Part shown: one piece after another, positions 1 through 8,790 of the stretch
Layout of the letters: each line of letters starts with the position of its first letter
Position numbering within the stretch: position 1 is the stretch's first letter
Position numbers and translations under genes: made by a program
Assembly (NCBI GenBank): GCA_024274705.1
Contig: JAJSAL010000117.1
Span: forward strand, 1-42,249
Reading direction: 5' to 3'
Origin: Spirochaetota bacterium
Lineage (GTDB): Bacteria; Spirochaetota; Spirochaetia; SPDA01; JAJSAL01
DNA: 42,249 nucleotides
Notes under the pieces: model-generated
The model's input: the letters and a program-made list of their open reading frames with translations, nothing else
The model's database searches: none
What the model was told of the DNA's origin: nothing

Positions 1-250
1 ATACCGGTTTTTGATAATCAATCGCTTCAACGATAACGTTAGGGGAATAGAATGCCGTTGTATCAGCGGCTGGTGAGCGGGGTCGAACCGCTGTTTCCGG
101 TCAAATATGTTCCATTTTCCTTACATTTCGAATTGCTGATCCTCGCATCGAGACTCAATCGAATAGTTAAAAGGAATAGAATTTATTCCCCCGCCTGGGA
201 ACAACATTAAAAGAACCGCATATAGCATCCAACTGGCTGTTAAGAGTATT
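1..250. other. Left-edge intergenic stretch, no gene recognised
   Basis: This stretch lies downstream of the MATE gene stop codon. I see no convincing open reading frame, RNA gene or strong terminator. A 17-base element around position 90 on the minus strand resembles a tRNA T-arm, but it has no matching acceptor or anticodon arms and is not called. Confidence 0.4.
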
Positions 251-1597
251 CTATATCCGTATCTTTTTCCAGTTCCCGCTTCGCATCCGTAACGAGAGCA
301 GTCCCGCCCGGATAACGAAGTCGGTACACATGGCCATCCACACACCGCTTAAGCCCAATCCATAATGGATGCTCAAAATCCAGCTTAAAGGAAGGCGGAT
401 GGCAAATCTGGAGAGAAACATGATAATCATGGGATACTTGGTGTCCCCTGCTCCGCGTAACCCGCCTCCCAACACCATGCTGAGACTTAAGAATACAACC
501 ATAGTAGCATAGATCCTCAAGGGACTTTTCGAGATTGCCACGATCTCTTCGCTGTTGGTAAACAGGCGTACCAGCCATGTGGGAAGGGAGTAGTAGAGGA
601 TGGAGATTCCCGCCATCACCAGCGCCGCGTACATGACGGTGTGCCAGACCAATTTTTCCGCTTCCTCAGGCCGTTTAGCACCCAGGCTCTGGCCGGCCAT
701 GGTGGCGGCGGAGATGGCAAAGCCGAATCCCGGCATAAACGAGAGGGATGCCAAACGGATAACGATGTGGAATGAAGCGATGTAATAACTCCCTAAGGGG
801 GTGACCGACAGCGCCATTACCATAAGCTGGGAAACAGACATTGCAAGCCGCTCTATTGTAGCTGGAATTCCAAATTTGACAATCCGGAACAGTTTGTCCA
901 GGGAAAATTGTGATCCCTTATGTAAGGGTCCCCAGCTTCTTCTATTTAATATGGAAAAAAGCATGATCCATCCGGCGGTATAGCTGATCCCGGATGCCAG
1001 GGCAGCCCCATGCACACCCATCTCGGGGAACCCGAGTTTTCCGAAAATAAACAGGTAATCCAGGAGGACGTTTATCCCGTTCATGATAAACCCGACAATC
1101 ATCGGGGCCCGGGTATCTCCGGCAGCCCTGAATGCCGCCTGGGTTGCAGTAAGAAAGTAGATCGACGGTAGAAAGACGACGAACCATATGAAGTATTCAC
1201 TGCCGTAAGTGTACAGTTCCCCGGGCATTCTCATTGCAAGGAAGATGCCCTTTTCCAGTAGAAGGAGGATGGGAACCAGGAGTATCCCAAGGATCGTAAT
1301 GCCCACAAGACCGCTCCGGAAAAACGATGAAGCCTGGTGGTCGTCGCCGGCGCCGATCATCCTGGCAATACAGGCGGTAAGGCCCACGGAAAATCCTTCT
1401 CCCACATTGATGAGGTTCCACAAAAGAACTCCTACGAGAGCTGTAGCTCCCAGCTGGATCGGACCAAGGCGGCCGAGGAACATGGTGTCAACGATCTGAA
1501 CGAAAGTGAGGGATATCTGGCTTACGATGACCGGGATTGCCAGGCTGAAGATCCGGGATGCGGTTTTCTGCATAGGCTTACTAAGGTACTCCGTCAC
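251..1597 (-). CDS. MATE family multidrug/Na+ antiporter-type efflux protein
   Basis: This is an inner-membrane exporter of the MATE family, which uses Na+ or H+ gradients to expel cationic compounds. About 12 hydrophobic segments are visible in two related halves. The first half opens with IFSLAIPVIVSQ and VDTMFLGRLGP, and the second half carries the matching pattern around LRGAGDTKYPM and the end of the protein. AAFRAAGDTRAPM in the first half and GGGLRGAGDTKYP in the second are the classic duplicated MATE signatures. The reading frame is open up to position 1693, but the extra N-terminus does not look like a MATE start. I prefer GTG at 1597 (ValThrGluTyrLeu), with ATG at 1573 as the alternative. 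Length (about 448 residues) fits the family. The substrate cannot be read from the sequence. Confidence 0.88.
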   Translation of the reverse strand: MTEYLSKPMQKTASRIFSLAIPVIVSQISLTFVQIVDTMFLGRLGPIQLGATALVGVLLWNLINVGEGFSVGLTACIARMIGAGDDHQASSFFRSGLVGITILGILLVPILLLLEKGIFLAMRMPGELYTYGSEYFIWFVVFLPSIYFLTATQAAFRAAGDTRAPMIVGFIMNGINVLLDYLFIFGKLGFPEMGVHGAALASGISYTAGWIMLFSILNRRSWGPLHKGSQFSLDKLFRIVKFGIPATIERLAMSVSQLMVMALSVTPLGSYYIASFHIVIRLASLSFMPGFGFAISAATMAGQSLGAKRPEEAEKLVWHTVMYAALVMAGISILYYSLPTWLVRLFTNSEEIVAISKSPLRIYATMVVFLSLSMVLGGGLRGAGDTKYPMIIMFLSRFAIRLPLSWILSIHYGLGLSGVWMAMCTDFVIRAGLLSLRMRSGNWKKIRI

Positions 1598-1767
1598 CAG
1601 ATCTTCTTCAAGTAAGGGGATAAGTTGCAGAGTCCGGCAATTGGTTATAACCGGTAGTACAACTGTCAGGCACAGACTGACCGGGACGAACATCCATACA
1701 GCAGGCAGAACAAACCCGATTCTTGAGGTGAAAAACGGGCGGTGTTGTTCCTGCCCATCTGTGCGTG

Positions 1768-3435
1768 TCAGGATTTCCGTGGTTCTCCGTGCTTTTTCAG
1801 CAGCTTTGTAAACTCTGCCGGCGGCACAGGGGGTGAAAAGAAAAAACCCTGGTACCAGTCGCAGTCCATACCTGTAAGGATGTCGAACTGTTCCCGCGTA
1901 CCGATCCCTTCGATAACAATCTTCTTTTTCTTTACTTTCAGCACGGCAATGATCTTTTCAAGAAAGTCGCGGTCCTCCTGCCCTGTTAAAAGTTCATCCA
2001 CGAACATCTTGTCTATCTTGATGATGTCCGCCGGCAGGGTTTTCAGATAACTTAAGGAAGACTGGCCTGTGCCGAAATCGTCGATCAACAGGTCGAACCC
2101 CTTCTCTTTCAGCGCCTTCATCCGCTTTATGGAATGTTCCGGATCGCAGAAGACTTCAGATTCGGTGATTTCAATTTTCAGCAGACCCGGTTCGACTCCA
2201 TTCCCGGATTTGATCGCATTCTGTAGTACTTCCGGCAGATGGTCGTTTCTGAATTCCCTGGCAGAGAGGTTGACCGATATATATATCGAATATGTTTTCC
2301 CCCATTCACTAAGCTGTTTTACCGCGGTATAAAGCGCCCAGGTACCGATGGCATTGATAAGCCCGGTTCTTTCCGCAATGGGGATGAAATCCAAAGGGGG
2401 GATGAGGCCATGCTCCGGATGCTTCCACCGTATAAGGGCTTCGGCGCCTGTTATGGTAAGGGACGCATCGATTATAGGCTGGTAGTAGAGAACAAACTGA
2501 TCCGAACTGAATGCTTTGTGCAGATCATTTTCCAGTTTGAGTTCTCTAATCGATTTTTCATGAGTGGATTTGTCATAGAGAACGAACAGGGATTCCCTTT
2601 TTTTTGCCATACTTAAAGCGGCAGTTGCATTCTGAATCAAGGTTTCCTTTGACTCTCCGTCATCTGGGAAAAGAGCGATACCCATACAGCTTTTCAAAAC
2701 GATGCTGAAGTCACCGTGGGTGTAAGGTGTGGATGTGACTTCGAGGATCTTCTGCGCCACTTTCCCCGGGTCCGTTTTGGAAGCAATGGCAGTCAGTAAC
2801 ACTACGAGTTCGTTTCCTTCCAGGTGGAATATATAGTCGCTGTTCCGGAGGATTTCCTTGATCCTGATCCCTGTATTCTCCAGTAGGATATTCCCGATTT
2901 CATAACCATATATGTGTCTCACTTCCGAAAGATTGTCCAGGCTGATAAATATAAGGGCCCTTAAGTTTTCCGATTTGGAACGTTTCGCCTTTTCCAGTTC
3001 CATATCCAGGATGATGTCCAGGGACCGCTTGTTGAACAGACCTGTAAGGGGGTCCCTATATTCGTAGTTGATCAGTTTGGATTCGATTTTTCCCAGTTTG
3101 GTGATGTCGTGTGAGAACACCAGGGCATGTGTGACTTTATTACCGTCACTGTAGGGATAGAATGATACATGTATATACCGCTGGGAAAGGCCGAATTTGA
3201 ACTGGTCTATATAGTGAACAGCCTTCCCGCTGAAACATTCGTCCAGCCGTGGCTTTATAGCAGAGTCAAAAAGCTCCTTTCCCCAGATATCGGAAACTTT
3301 GCGTCCTAACACCTGGTCACGTTCCTTTTCAAGTACCTGACAGTAGGATTCGTTGACTACTTCATATATGTAATCCTGGTTTATTAAGGTGATGAAGTCT
3401 CGAGACAGGTTGACAATGAACTCATATTTATTCAT
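1768..3435 (-). CDS. PAS-GGDEF-EAL protein, probable cyclic-di-GMP phosphodiesterase
   Basis: The protein has 555 residues. An N-terminal PAS-type sensor domain (about residues 5-117) is followed by a GGDEF domain (about 118-285) and a C-terminal EAL domain (about 300-550). The GGDEF active site is degenerate: the motif reads LEGNE, so cyclase activity is unlikely and the domain is probably regulatory. The EAL domain keeps the key signatures: EALIRW, the Asn of NLSAREF, the Glu of EITES, DDFGTG, the Lys of IKIDKMF, the Glu of IEGIG and the QG of YQGFFF. I therefore infer an active c-di-GMP phosphodiesterase whose activity is tuned by the PAS input. No transmembrane segment is obvious, so it should be cytoplasmic. 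It starts 53 bp downstream of the epimerase end and could be co-transcribed with the sugar operon. Confidence 0.9.
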   Translation of the reverse strand: MNKYEFIVNLSRDFITLINQDYIYEVVNESYCQVLEKERDQVLGRKVSDIWGKELFDSAIKPRLDECFSGKAVHYIDQFKFGLSQRYIHVSFYPYSDGNKVTHALVFSHDITKLGKIESKLINYEYRDPLTGLFNKRSLDIILDMELEKAKRSKSENLRALIFISLDNLSEVRHIYGYEIGNILLENTGIRIKEILRNSDYIFHLEGNELVVLLTAIASKTDPGKVAQKILEVTSTPYTHGDFSIVLKSCMGIALFPDDGESKETLIQNATAALSMAKKRESLFVLYDKSTHEKSIRELKLENDLHKAFSSDQFVLYYQPIIDASLTITGAEALIRWKHPEHGLIPPLDFIPIAERTGLINAIGTWALYTAVKQLSEWGKTYSIYISVNLSAREFRNDHLPEVLQNAIKSGNGVEPGLLKIEITESEVFCDPEHSIKRMKALKEKGFDLLIDDFGTGQSSLSYLKTLPADIIKIDKMFVDELLTGQEDRDFLEKIIAVLKVKKKKIVIEGIGTREQFDILTGMDCDWYQGFFFSPPVPPAEFTKLLKKHGEPRKS

Positions 3436-3488
3436 CGATGCGTTTATTATATAGGAAATCAGCGGCTACATCGAACATTTTTTCCCGT

Positions 3489-4189
3489 TTACTTCTGACC
3501 GTAGTAGGCTCCTGGACCGTGTTTGCGTAAAAAGTGTTTGTCCATCTGCGACCGGGGTATGGTACCGGTACCAGGATGGATCTGAAGACTTAACAAAGCC
3601 ATCCTTGCCGTTTCTTCCAGGGCGATTGCGGTATTCACCGCGCCTTCCCGGTTTTTCCCCAGGTAAAGGGGCCGTGGTGGGGAACGAGCACACCGGGAAA
3701 ATGGAGAGGGTCGATACCGGCCTGGTGGAACCGTTCAATGATAACATGCCCCGTGTGTTCTTCGTAAGCCTCTTCGATCTCTTTGTCGGAAAGCTGCCTG
3801 GTCATAGGAACCGGTCCGTGGAATATGTCTGCGTGAGTAGTACCGAAGCAGGGTATCGTTCTACATGCCTGTGCCCAGCTGGTAGCATATGTGGAGTGTG
3901 TGTGGACCACACCGCCTATCCCGCTGAAATCCAGGTACAGGACCCTGTGAGTGGGTGCATCCGACGACGGCCGAAGGGATCCTTCCACCACTGCACCATC
4001 TTCGAGAGACTGGATGACGATATCATCAGGCTTCAATTGATCATAGGCTACACCGCTCGGTTTAATTGCCATAACATCCCTGTCCCGGTCTGCTGCGCTG
4101 GCATTGCCCCAGGTGAGGGTAACCAGCCCTGCCTTGGTCAGCTCCATGTTTAATTCGTATACCTTTTCTTTGAGGTCTTTAAATTTCAC
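3489..4189 (-). pseudogene. araD: L-ribulose-5-phosphate 4-epimerase (AraD-like), frameshifted near the C-terminus
   Basis: This class II aldolase/epimerase would convert L-ribulose 5-phosphate to D-xylulose 5-phosphate. The zinc-site motifs VVHTHSTYA and LVPHHGPFTWG are present. The open frame from 4189 stops at 3635 after 184 codons, shorter than the roughly 230 of the family. The missing C-terminus is present in another frame: AVNTAIALEETARMAL, then a segment ending KHFLRKHGPGAYYGQK, with a stop at 3489-3491. One extra base close to the AAAAA run at about 3655-3662 would restore a full-length protein. The start overlaps the end of the kinase gene by 4 bases (ATGA). This is either a real one-base deletion in a homopolymer or a sequencing error. 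The family assignment is firm. Confidence 0.88.
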
Positions 4190-5877
4190 TGCTTTCTCGC
4201 CTGGTCCCGGATAACAAGGAGATCTTTCATAACATTGAACAGATTGGTGCTGTACTCCCGGGTTCCGAAAACATCGTGAAGCTGGTTATATAGTCTGTAC
4301 AGCCGGTTATACACCGCCGTGTTATCCGGATCCGGTGTAAACCGCGTATCCAGTACCCCGGTCATCTGTGCCACGGCTTCCCCGTACGTTGCGTATCCCC
4401 CGGCTTCTCTTCCGGCGACAACCGCCCCGGCTATTGCCGAACCGAGAGCCCCGGTCTGAGTGCTTCTGGATATCTCCATTTCCCTCCCCAGAACATCAGC
4501 GTAAATCTGCATAATCATGGGGTTCTTTATACTGATACCCCCACAGTTGACGACCCGTTCTACCTGGACGCCGTATTCTTCGTACCGTTCCATGATGACC
4601 CTGGCTCCGAAGGCGGTCCCCTCTATCAGTGCCCGGTAGATCTCCCCGGGTGTAGTGTGCAGGGTAAGTCCAAGGACCATACCGGTAAGTCTCTGGTCTA
4701 CAAGGACCGTTCTGTTTCCATTGTTCCAGTCAAGGGCAAGGAGTCCGCTTTCCCCGGGTTTCAACTTTTCCGCTTCCCTGGTAAGTGCCTGGTGGGACCC
4801 TGCATCCTTCCCTCCCGGCTCGATGTAGTTGACGAACCAGTTGAAGATGTCGCCCACCGCAGATTGCCCGGCTTCAAGTCCGTAATCCCCGGGCAGGATC
4901 GAGCCGGGGACAATACCGCAGAGGCCGGGGATATCCGGCAGTTTCATGTCCCCCGGGGCAACCATCATATCACACGTTGATGTACCTATATTTTTTACCA
5001 GGACCCCCGGCCGGATTCCAGAGCCGACCCCGCCTAAGTGGGCATCAAAAGCTCCTACTGCTACAGGTATCCCCGAGGGAATACCCAGCCTGTCCGCCCA
5101 TTCCGTGGTCAGGGTTCCCGCGGCATCCGCTATGGTATATGCAGTATCAGGCAGTGTTTTACGAAGGGTAACCAGGGCCGGATCCAGTTTCTCCAGGAAG
5201 TCCGGTTCCGGATACCCGCCCCAGTCTGTGTGAAACATTGCTTTATGCCCTGCTGCGCACACGCCCCGTTTCATTTTTTCCGGAAGTGTGGTTCCGGTGA
5301 GTACTGCCGGAATCCAGTCCGCAATCTCCACCCAGGTATAGGCTGCGTCGAAGACCGGTTTATCCACCTTAAGGCAATGAAGTATCTTGGCCCAGAACCA
5401 TTCGGAAGAGTAGGTTCCTCCGATTTTTGCCAGGTACCGTGGTTTCATTTTTGCAGCGGTACTGGTAATAAGTTCTGCCTCGGCAATCGCAGTATGATCT
5501 TTCCAAAGCCAGGCATAGGCGTTCGGATTGTCCTTGTAATACTCGTAAAACGCCAGGGGAGTTCCCTCTTTATCTACCGGGAGGGGAGTGCTTCCGGTGG
5601 TGTCTACCCCGATCCCGATGACCCTGTCCGGGGAAAATGAAGGTTCCTGTCCTGCTTCTTTAAGGGCTCCGGAAATAGATGCGGAGATTCCGTCCAGGTA
5701 ATCCTGTGGATGCTGCCTTGCGAGGTTGGGGTCCCTGGGGTCCTCTACCACCCCGGCATCGCCATGGGCGTAACTCCACACGCAGGAAGCGATCTCTGTC
5801 CCGTCCTTTACCTTTACGATAAGGGCGCGCACTGAGTTGGTGCCATAGTCCAGCCCGATGGTAAACATTGTATCCAT
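4186..5877 (-). CDS. araB: L-ribulokinase (FGGY family)
   Basis: This cytoplasmic sugar kinase phosphorylates L-ribulose, the second step of L-arabinose breakdown. The 563 residues match ribulokinase length. The N-terminal ATPase-fold motif IGLDYGTNSVRALIV is followed by VIGIGVDTTGSTPLPVD, and WVEIADWIPAVLTG and GAFDAHLGGVGSG are typical of AraB rather than xylulokinase. The C-terminal FGGY half contains CGGISIKNPMIMQIYADVLG. A GGGGA ribosome-binding sequence sits 7 bases before the ATG at 5877; a second in-frame ATG lies three codons in. It follows the isomerase by 20 bp and overlaps the epimerase by 4 bp, so the three form one operon. Confidence 0.93.
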   Translation of the reverse strand: MDTMFTIGLDYGTNSVRALIVKVKDGTEIASCVWSYAHGDAGVVEDPRDPNLARQHPQDYLDGISASISGALKEAGQEPSFSPDRVIGIGVDTTGSTPLPVDKEGTPLAFYEYYKDNPNAYAWLWKDHTAIAEAELITSTAAKMKPRYLAKIGGTYSSEWFWAKILHCLKVDKPVFDAAYTWVEIADWIPAVLTGTTLPEKMKRGVCAAGHKAMFHTDWGGYPEPDFLEKLDPALVTLRKTLPDTAYTIADAAGTLTTEWADRLGIPSGIPVAVGAFDAHLGGVGSGIRPGVLVKNIGTSTCDMMVAPGDMKLPDIPGLCGIVPGSILPGDYGLEAGQSAVGDIFNWFVNYIEPGGKDAGSHQALTREAEKLKPGESGLLALDWNNGNRTVLVDQRLTGMVLGLTLHTTPGEIYRALIEGTAFGARVIMERYEEYGVQVERVVNCGGISIKNPMIMQIYADVLGREMEISRSTQTGALGSAIAGAVVAGREAGGYATYGEAVAQMTGVLDTRFTPDPDNTAVYNRLYRLYNQLHDVFGTREYSTNLFNVMKDLLVIRDQARKQ

Positions 5878-5897
5878 AAATATTCCCCATTACTCCT

Positions 5898-7301
5898 TTA
5901 GCAGTGATAATAGGTGTCAATACCGAGATAGGTGGAAAACGCCTCGTGAAGGATATCCGCCACGTTGGAAAGGTTTACCGCCACGTGGTGTTCGAAACCG
6001 TGATTACAGATGAATTTCAGGAGATCCTGAAGATTGGCAATATGGGCGGCTCCGATACCTCCGAAGGAATCGATTGGATCGTTTGTAAAACTTCCTTCAC
6101 TAACATAACACAGGAGTTTTCCTGCAGGATCGTAGGTGGAAAAACGTGCATACGTCATGGGATGAGGCTGGATGTTGCCCTCCACGGTACCGAAGGTGTT
6201 ATCTTTTCCCACGGATCCTGCAATTATTGCCTGGTACTTCATCGACATTTCCTTGAAGAAATGTTTCGGCAGGTTGCTGCAGTGGAAAAGAATACACTTA
6301 TCAGGGTCGTTGCCGAAATTATTGTTCCAGTCCAGGAGGGCACTGGGTGTACCGGATGCAAGTTGAAGGGTATACATTGCCAGGGCACCGGTCACATCCA
6401 CCTCGCAGGCACTGGGCTTGAGGCCATTACTGAGCATGCTCATCATGGTGCAGGGAACGATGCCGAAATATTCCTCCATGGAGGTCCAGCACTGGACCGC
6501 TGTTGCATCGAGTTCATTCTCCTGGATGAACTCGTCCAATACTACCCCCAGTTTTGCCATTTTTAGAATACTTGCTTCAGGAACCGAGGGAGCAGCAATG
6601 TACTCCTGAACCTGGGCCAGCTTTTTCCGGGTCCGGGTATCCGAATCAGAAAGTTTTTCAATACGTCCGAATATTTCCGACAGATCGATGGTTTCCACGT
6701 TGACTCCGTGGTCTGCCAGGATTTTTTCACTGTACCGTACCGTGTTGAATGCAGCAGGCCGTGCCCCGATAGCACCGATTCTGGCATTTCTCACACCTTT
6801 GGCTACCCGGCACACTCCTTTGAATTTCTCCAGTTCGTTTTTAAACTCGTCACCCGTTATGTCTACAGTGTGATTTTTAGTAAGGGAAAAGGGAATACTA
6901 TACTGCAGCAGATTGTTGCACACAGAGATCTTCCCGCAAAAACTGTCTCTCCTGGAAGATGCATCCATGTGTTTCGGGTCATCCGGAGACGCTTGGATAA
7001 GAACAGGAACATCCAGGTTTACCATTTTCAACGTGTCCGCCACACCCCGTTCGTCGCCGAAGTTGGGCAGAGTGACTAATATACCGTCAAGGCGGTCCCG
7101 GTGTTTTTTGAAGAGGGCCGCACATTTTTTTGCGTCCTTCAAGGTTTCCACGCCCCCGAATTTCGTGTCTTCGATAGAAAGCGCCACGGCTTCACATCCG
7201 TTGGCTTCAAGCACTTTCAGGACATCTTCCCTTCCCTGCTTTACCAGCTGGTCCGGAAAAAACCCTCTGTTTCCTACGATTACACCGATCACAGATTTCA
7301 T
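5898..7301 (-). CDS. L-fucose/L-arabinose isomerase family protein
   Basis: This is an aldose-ketose isomerase of the FucI/AraA fold, 467 residues from the chosen start. Conserved family features include the N-terminal VTLPNFGDERGVADTL, the central LDATAVQCWTSMEEYFG and CEVDVTGALAMYTLQLASG, and a C-terminal acidic/histidine-rich active-site region (HHVAVNLSNVADILHEAF). The frame is open further upstream to 7397, but AAGGGG followed by ATG at 7301 (Met-Lys-Ser-Val-Ile-Gly) is the best start. As first gene of an operon with ribulokinase and 4-epimerase, it probably converts L-arabinose to L-ribulose or handles a related sugar in place of a classical AraA. The exact sugar is inferred from the neighbours only. 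Confidence 0.85.
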   Translation of the reverse strand: MKSVIGVIVGNRGFFPDQLVKQGREDVLKVLEANGCEAVALSIEDTKFGGVETLKDAKKCAALFKKHRDRLDGILVTLPNFGDERGVADTLKMVNLDVPVLIQASPDDPKHMDASSRRDSFCGKISVCNNLLQYSIPFSLTKNHTVDITGDEFKNELEKFKGVCRVAKGVRNARIGAIGARPAAFNTVRYSEKILADHGVNVETIDLSEIFGRIEKLSDSDTRTRKKLAQVQEYIAAPSVPEASILKMAKLGVVLDEFIQENELDATAVQCWTSMEEYFGIVPCTMMSMLSNGLKPSACEVDVTGALAMYTLQLASGTPSALLDWNNNFGNDPDKCILFHCSNLPKHFFKEMSMKYQAIIAGSVGKDNTFGTVEGNIQPHPMTYARFSTYDPAGKLLCYVSEGSFTNDPIDSFGGIGAAHIANLQDLLKFICNHGFEHHVAVNLSNVADILHEAFSTYLGIDTYYHC

Positions 7302-7316
7302 ATCATTCCCCTTAAG

Positions 7317-7333
7317 AAATACAACTTGTATTT
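7317..7333. promoter_or_regulatory. Operator-like perfect palindrome before the sugar operon
   Basis: The site reads AAATACAACTTGTATTT, a perfect 8+1+8 palindrome, 16 bases upstream of the isomerase ATG. Its TACAA/TTGTA arms resemble GntR-type AraR operators. That makes it a likely repressor site for the isomerase-kinase-epimerase operon. No such regulator gene is in the window. Confidence 0.6.
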
Positions 7334-7356
7334 TTATTTTGGTTTTTTCCAGGATA

Positions 7357-7373
7357 GCATACATCTTGTACTT
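7357..7373. promoter_or_regulatory. Second copy of the operator-like site
   Basis: GCATACATCTTGTACTT matches the first site at 13 of 17 positions. The two centres are 40 bp apart, close to four helical turns, so bound dimers would lie on nearly the same face of the DNA. A pair of related sites supports a real operator. Confidence 0.45.
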
Positions 7374-7477
7374 TATGAAGAGAAAATACCGGGCCATTTA
7401 AGGAATTGACAGAAGAAGGACTCATGAAAAGCCGGAAAAGGGAGGAGGTTATAGTAGTGAACGATGTGATGCCCGGC

Positions 7478-7933
7478 TTATTCCCAGGAAAAGTTACTCC
7501 GCCGGTGATGGGTTATCTTCTCTTTGATTCGGGGATCGCTGTTTTGTATCAGTTCCGGCACATCCCTGGCGATAAGGTCCTCAACCACGCGACCGCCGCC
7601 GTACTCGAACTCTCCCGGGTACTTCATGTTTGCAGGATCGTTGTGTCTGAGCTGGGTAGTCCCTAAGTATACATCTACCGCTGCTACACCGGAATAGACA
7701 TTTACATCATTGATCCACGCCTCGGTAATCCTGATTTTCGGTATGCTGTGACCGAAATTGAGAAAACATCCGGAGGAACACATGGGGCCGAATGTAGCTG
7801 TGGTTACCACGTCCACTTCCTCCACAGCTCTGTCCAGCCCTTTTTTCTCCACATAGCTGATAATTTCATCTGCTGTAAGGACAATAGCTTTTCCGGATTT
7901 TATTTTATTATTTATTTCATCATATGTTTTCAT
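7478..7933 (-). CDS. HcyBio/DUF39 (COG1900) family protein, N-terminal part only
   Basis: The 151-residue product starts with MKTYDEINNKIKSGKAIVLT and contains VDVVTTATFGPMCSSGCFLNFGHSIP and GVAAVDVYLGTTQ. These are the N-terminal hallmarks of the homocysteine-biosynthesis/methanogenesis-marker-16 family, which acts in sulfur incorporation into homocysteine. Family members are usually near 400 residues. Here the sequence leaves the family pattern after GGGRVVEDLIARDVPEL and stops at 7478, and I could not find the rest in another frame. It is therefore probably a truncated gene, although a short stand-alone variant cannot be ruled out. The conserved Cys of MCSSGC is present. It diverges from the cas operon. 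Confidence 0.7.
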   Translation of the reverse strand: MKTYDEINNKIKSGKAIVLTADEIISYVEKKGLDRAVEEVDVVTTATFGPMCSSGCFLNFGHSIPKIRITEAWINDVNVYSGVAAVDVYLGTTQLRHNDPANMKYPGEFEYGGGRVVEDLIARDVPELIQNSDPRIKEKITHHRRSNFSWE

Positions 7934-7992
7934 GACGAGTCAGTATGTTTTTTTTCACAAAGTTTATCAATAGAGTGCGGTGAATCGATCAG

Positions 7993-8020
7993 TTGAATAT
8001 TTTTTGGTTCAGTGTATAAT
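7993..8020 (+). promoter_or_regulatory. Probable sigma70 promoter of the cas operon
   Basis: A TTGAAT -35 box at 7993-7998 is followed, after 16 bases, by a perfect TATAAT at 8015-8020. The expected start of transcription is about 8027, leaving a leader of about 23 bases before the cas6 ATG at 8050. Confidence 0.65.
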
Positions 8021-8049
8021 AAATTTCGTATCAATCTAGAAAAAAATGT

Positions 8050-8733
8050 ATGCTTAAAAATGGAATAGAAATTAAAATAGCTAAGCTTACTTTTCCTAAT
8101 GTTCGTCTTTCTTCCGCGGATATTTCCCGTTTTCGCGGATTCATTGGAGAACTATTCAGCGAATACAATCGCATTCATAACCACGATGGCTCAGGAAAGG
8201 TAATCTACCGCTATCCTCTTATCCAGTTCAGGAAGATGGATGGAATTCCCGGCGTGCTTGCGTTAGGGAACGAGGCTGTAGACATTTTCGTAAAAATTTT
8301 CCTTTCCCTCGAAAATATTAAGGTCGGTAATAAAGTAATACCAATTCATGAAAAAGGTCTAAACATTGATACTGTAAAAGTTGGTTACAATGCTGAAATG
8401 ACAGTATACAGATTTATATCTCCCTGGATTGGATTAAACCAGAAGAATTATGACAGATGGATACGTACCGGAAGTGAAGAAAAAAGGCGGGATATCCTGG
8501 AATCCGCTTTGGTAGGAAACATGCTGTCATTCAGCAAGGGAATCGGTTACTGGCTCGAGCCCGAACAAAAGATAGAAGCACGGATCGATCTTCAAGAAGT
8601 TAATGTCAGACTTAAGGGGATAGACATGAAGGGTTTCACAGGAAACTTTACGGCGAATTACCTGCTTCCGGAATATGTGGGGCTGGGTAAGTCGGTTTCA
8701 AGGGGTTTCGGGGGAGTGAGGAGGGTGGTTTGA
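8050..8733 (+). CDS. cas6: Cas6 CRISPR RNA endoribonuclease
   Basis: Cas6 cuts the repeat part of the pre-crRNA and leaves an 8-base 5' handle, here ATTGAAAC judging from the repeat end. The protein has 227 residues. The C-terminal glycine-rich loop GLGKSVSRGFGGVRRV is the best recognised Cas6 mark, and the N-terminus has the double ferredoxin-like pattern (LTFPNVRLSSADISRFRGFI, then YRYPLIQF). His41 and His43 (IHNHDG) are candidate catalytic residues. A weak AGAAAAA ribosome-binding sequence precedes the ATG. It is the first gene of the cas operon, 57 bp before cas8b. Confidence 0.86.
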   Translation: MLKNGIEIKIAKLTFPNVRLSSADISRFRGFIGELFSEYNRIHNHDGSGKVIYRYPLIQFRKMDGIPGVLALGNEAVDIFVKIFLSLENIKVGNKVIPIHEKGLNIDTVKVGYNAEMTVYRFISPWIGLNQKNYDRWIRTGSEEKRRDILESALVGNMLSFSKGIGYWLEPEQKIEARIDLQEVNVRLKGIDMKGFTGNFTANYLLPEYVGLGKSVSRGFGGVRRVV

Positions 8734-8790
8734 AGGATTTTTACCTATGAATATAAGATTTAAAATATGTTTTAAAGGAATTTGATTATA

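Noticed and set aside
75..115. T-arm-like stem-loop on the minus strand (AGCGG, loop TTCGACC, CCGCT), suggesting a tRNA or tmRNA end
   Set aside because: No acceptor, D or anticodon arms can be paired around it and no matching 5' end is present.
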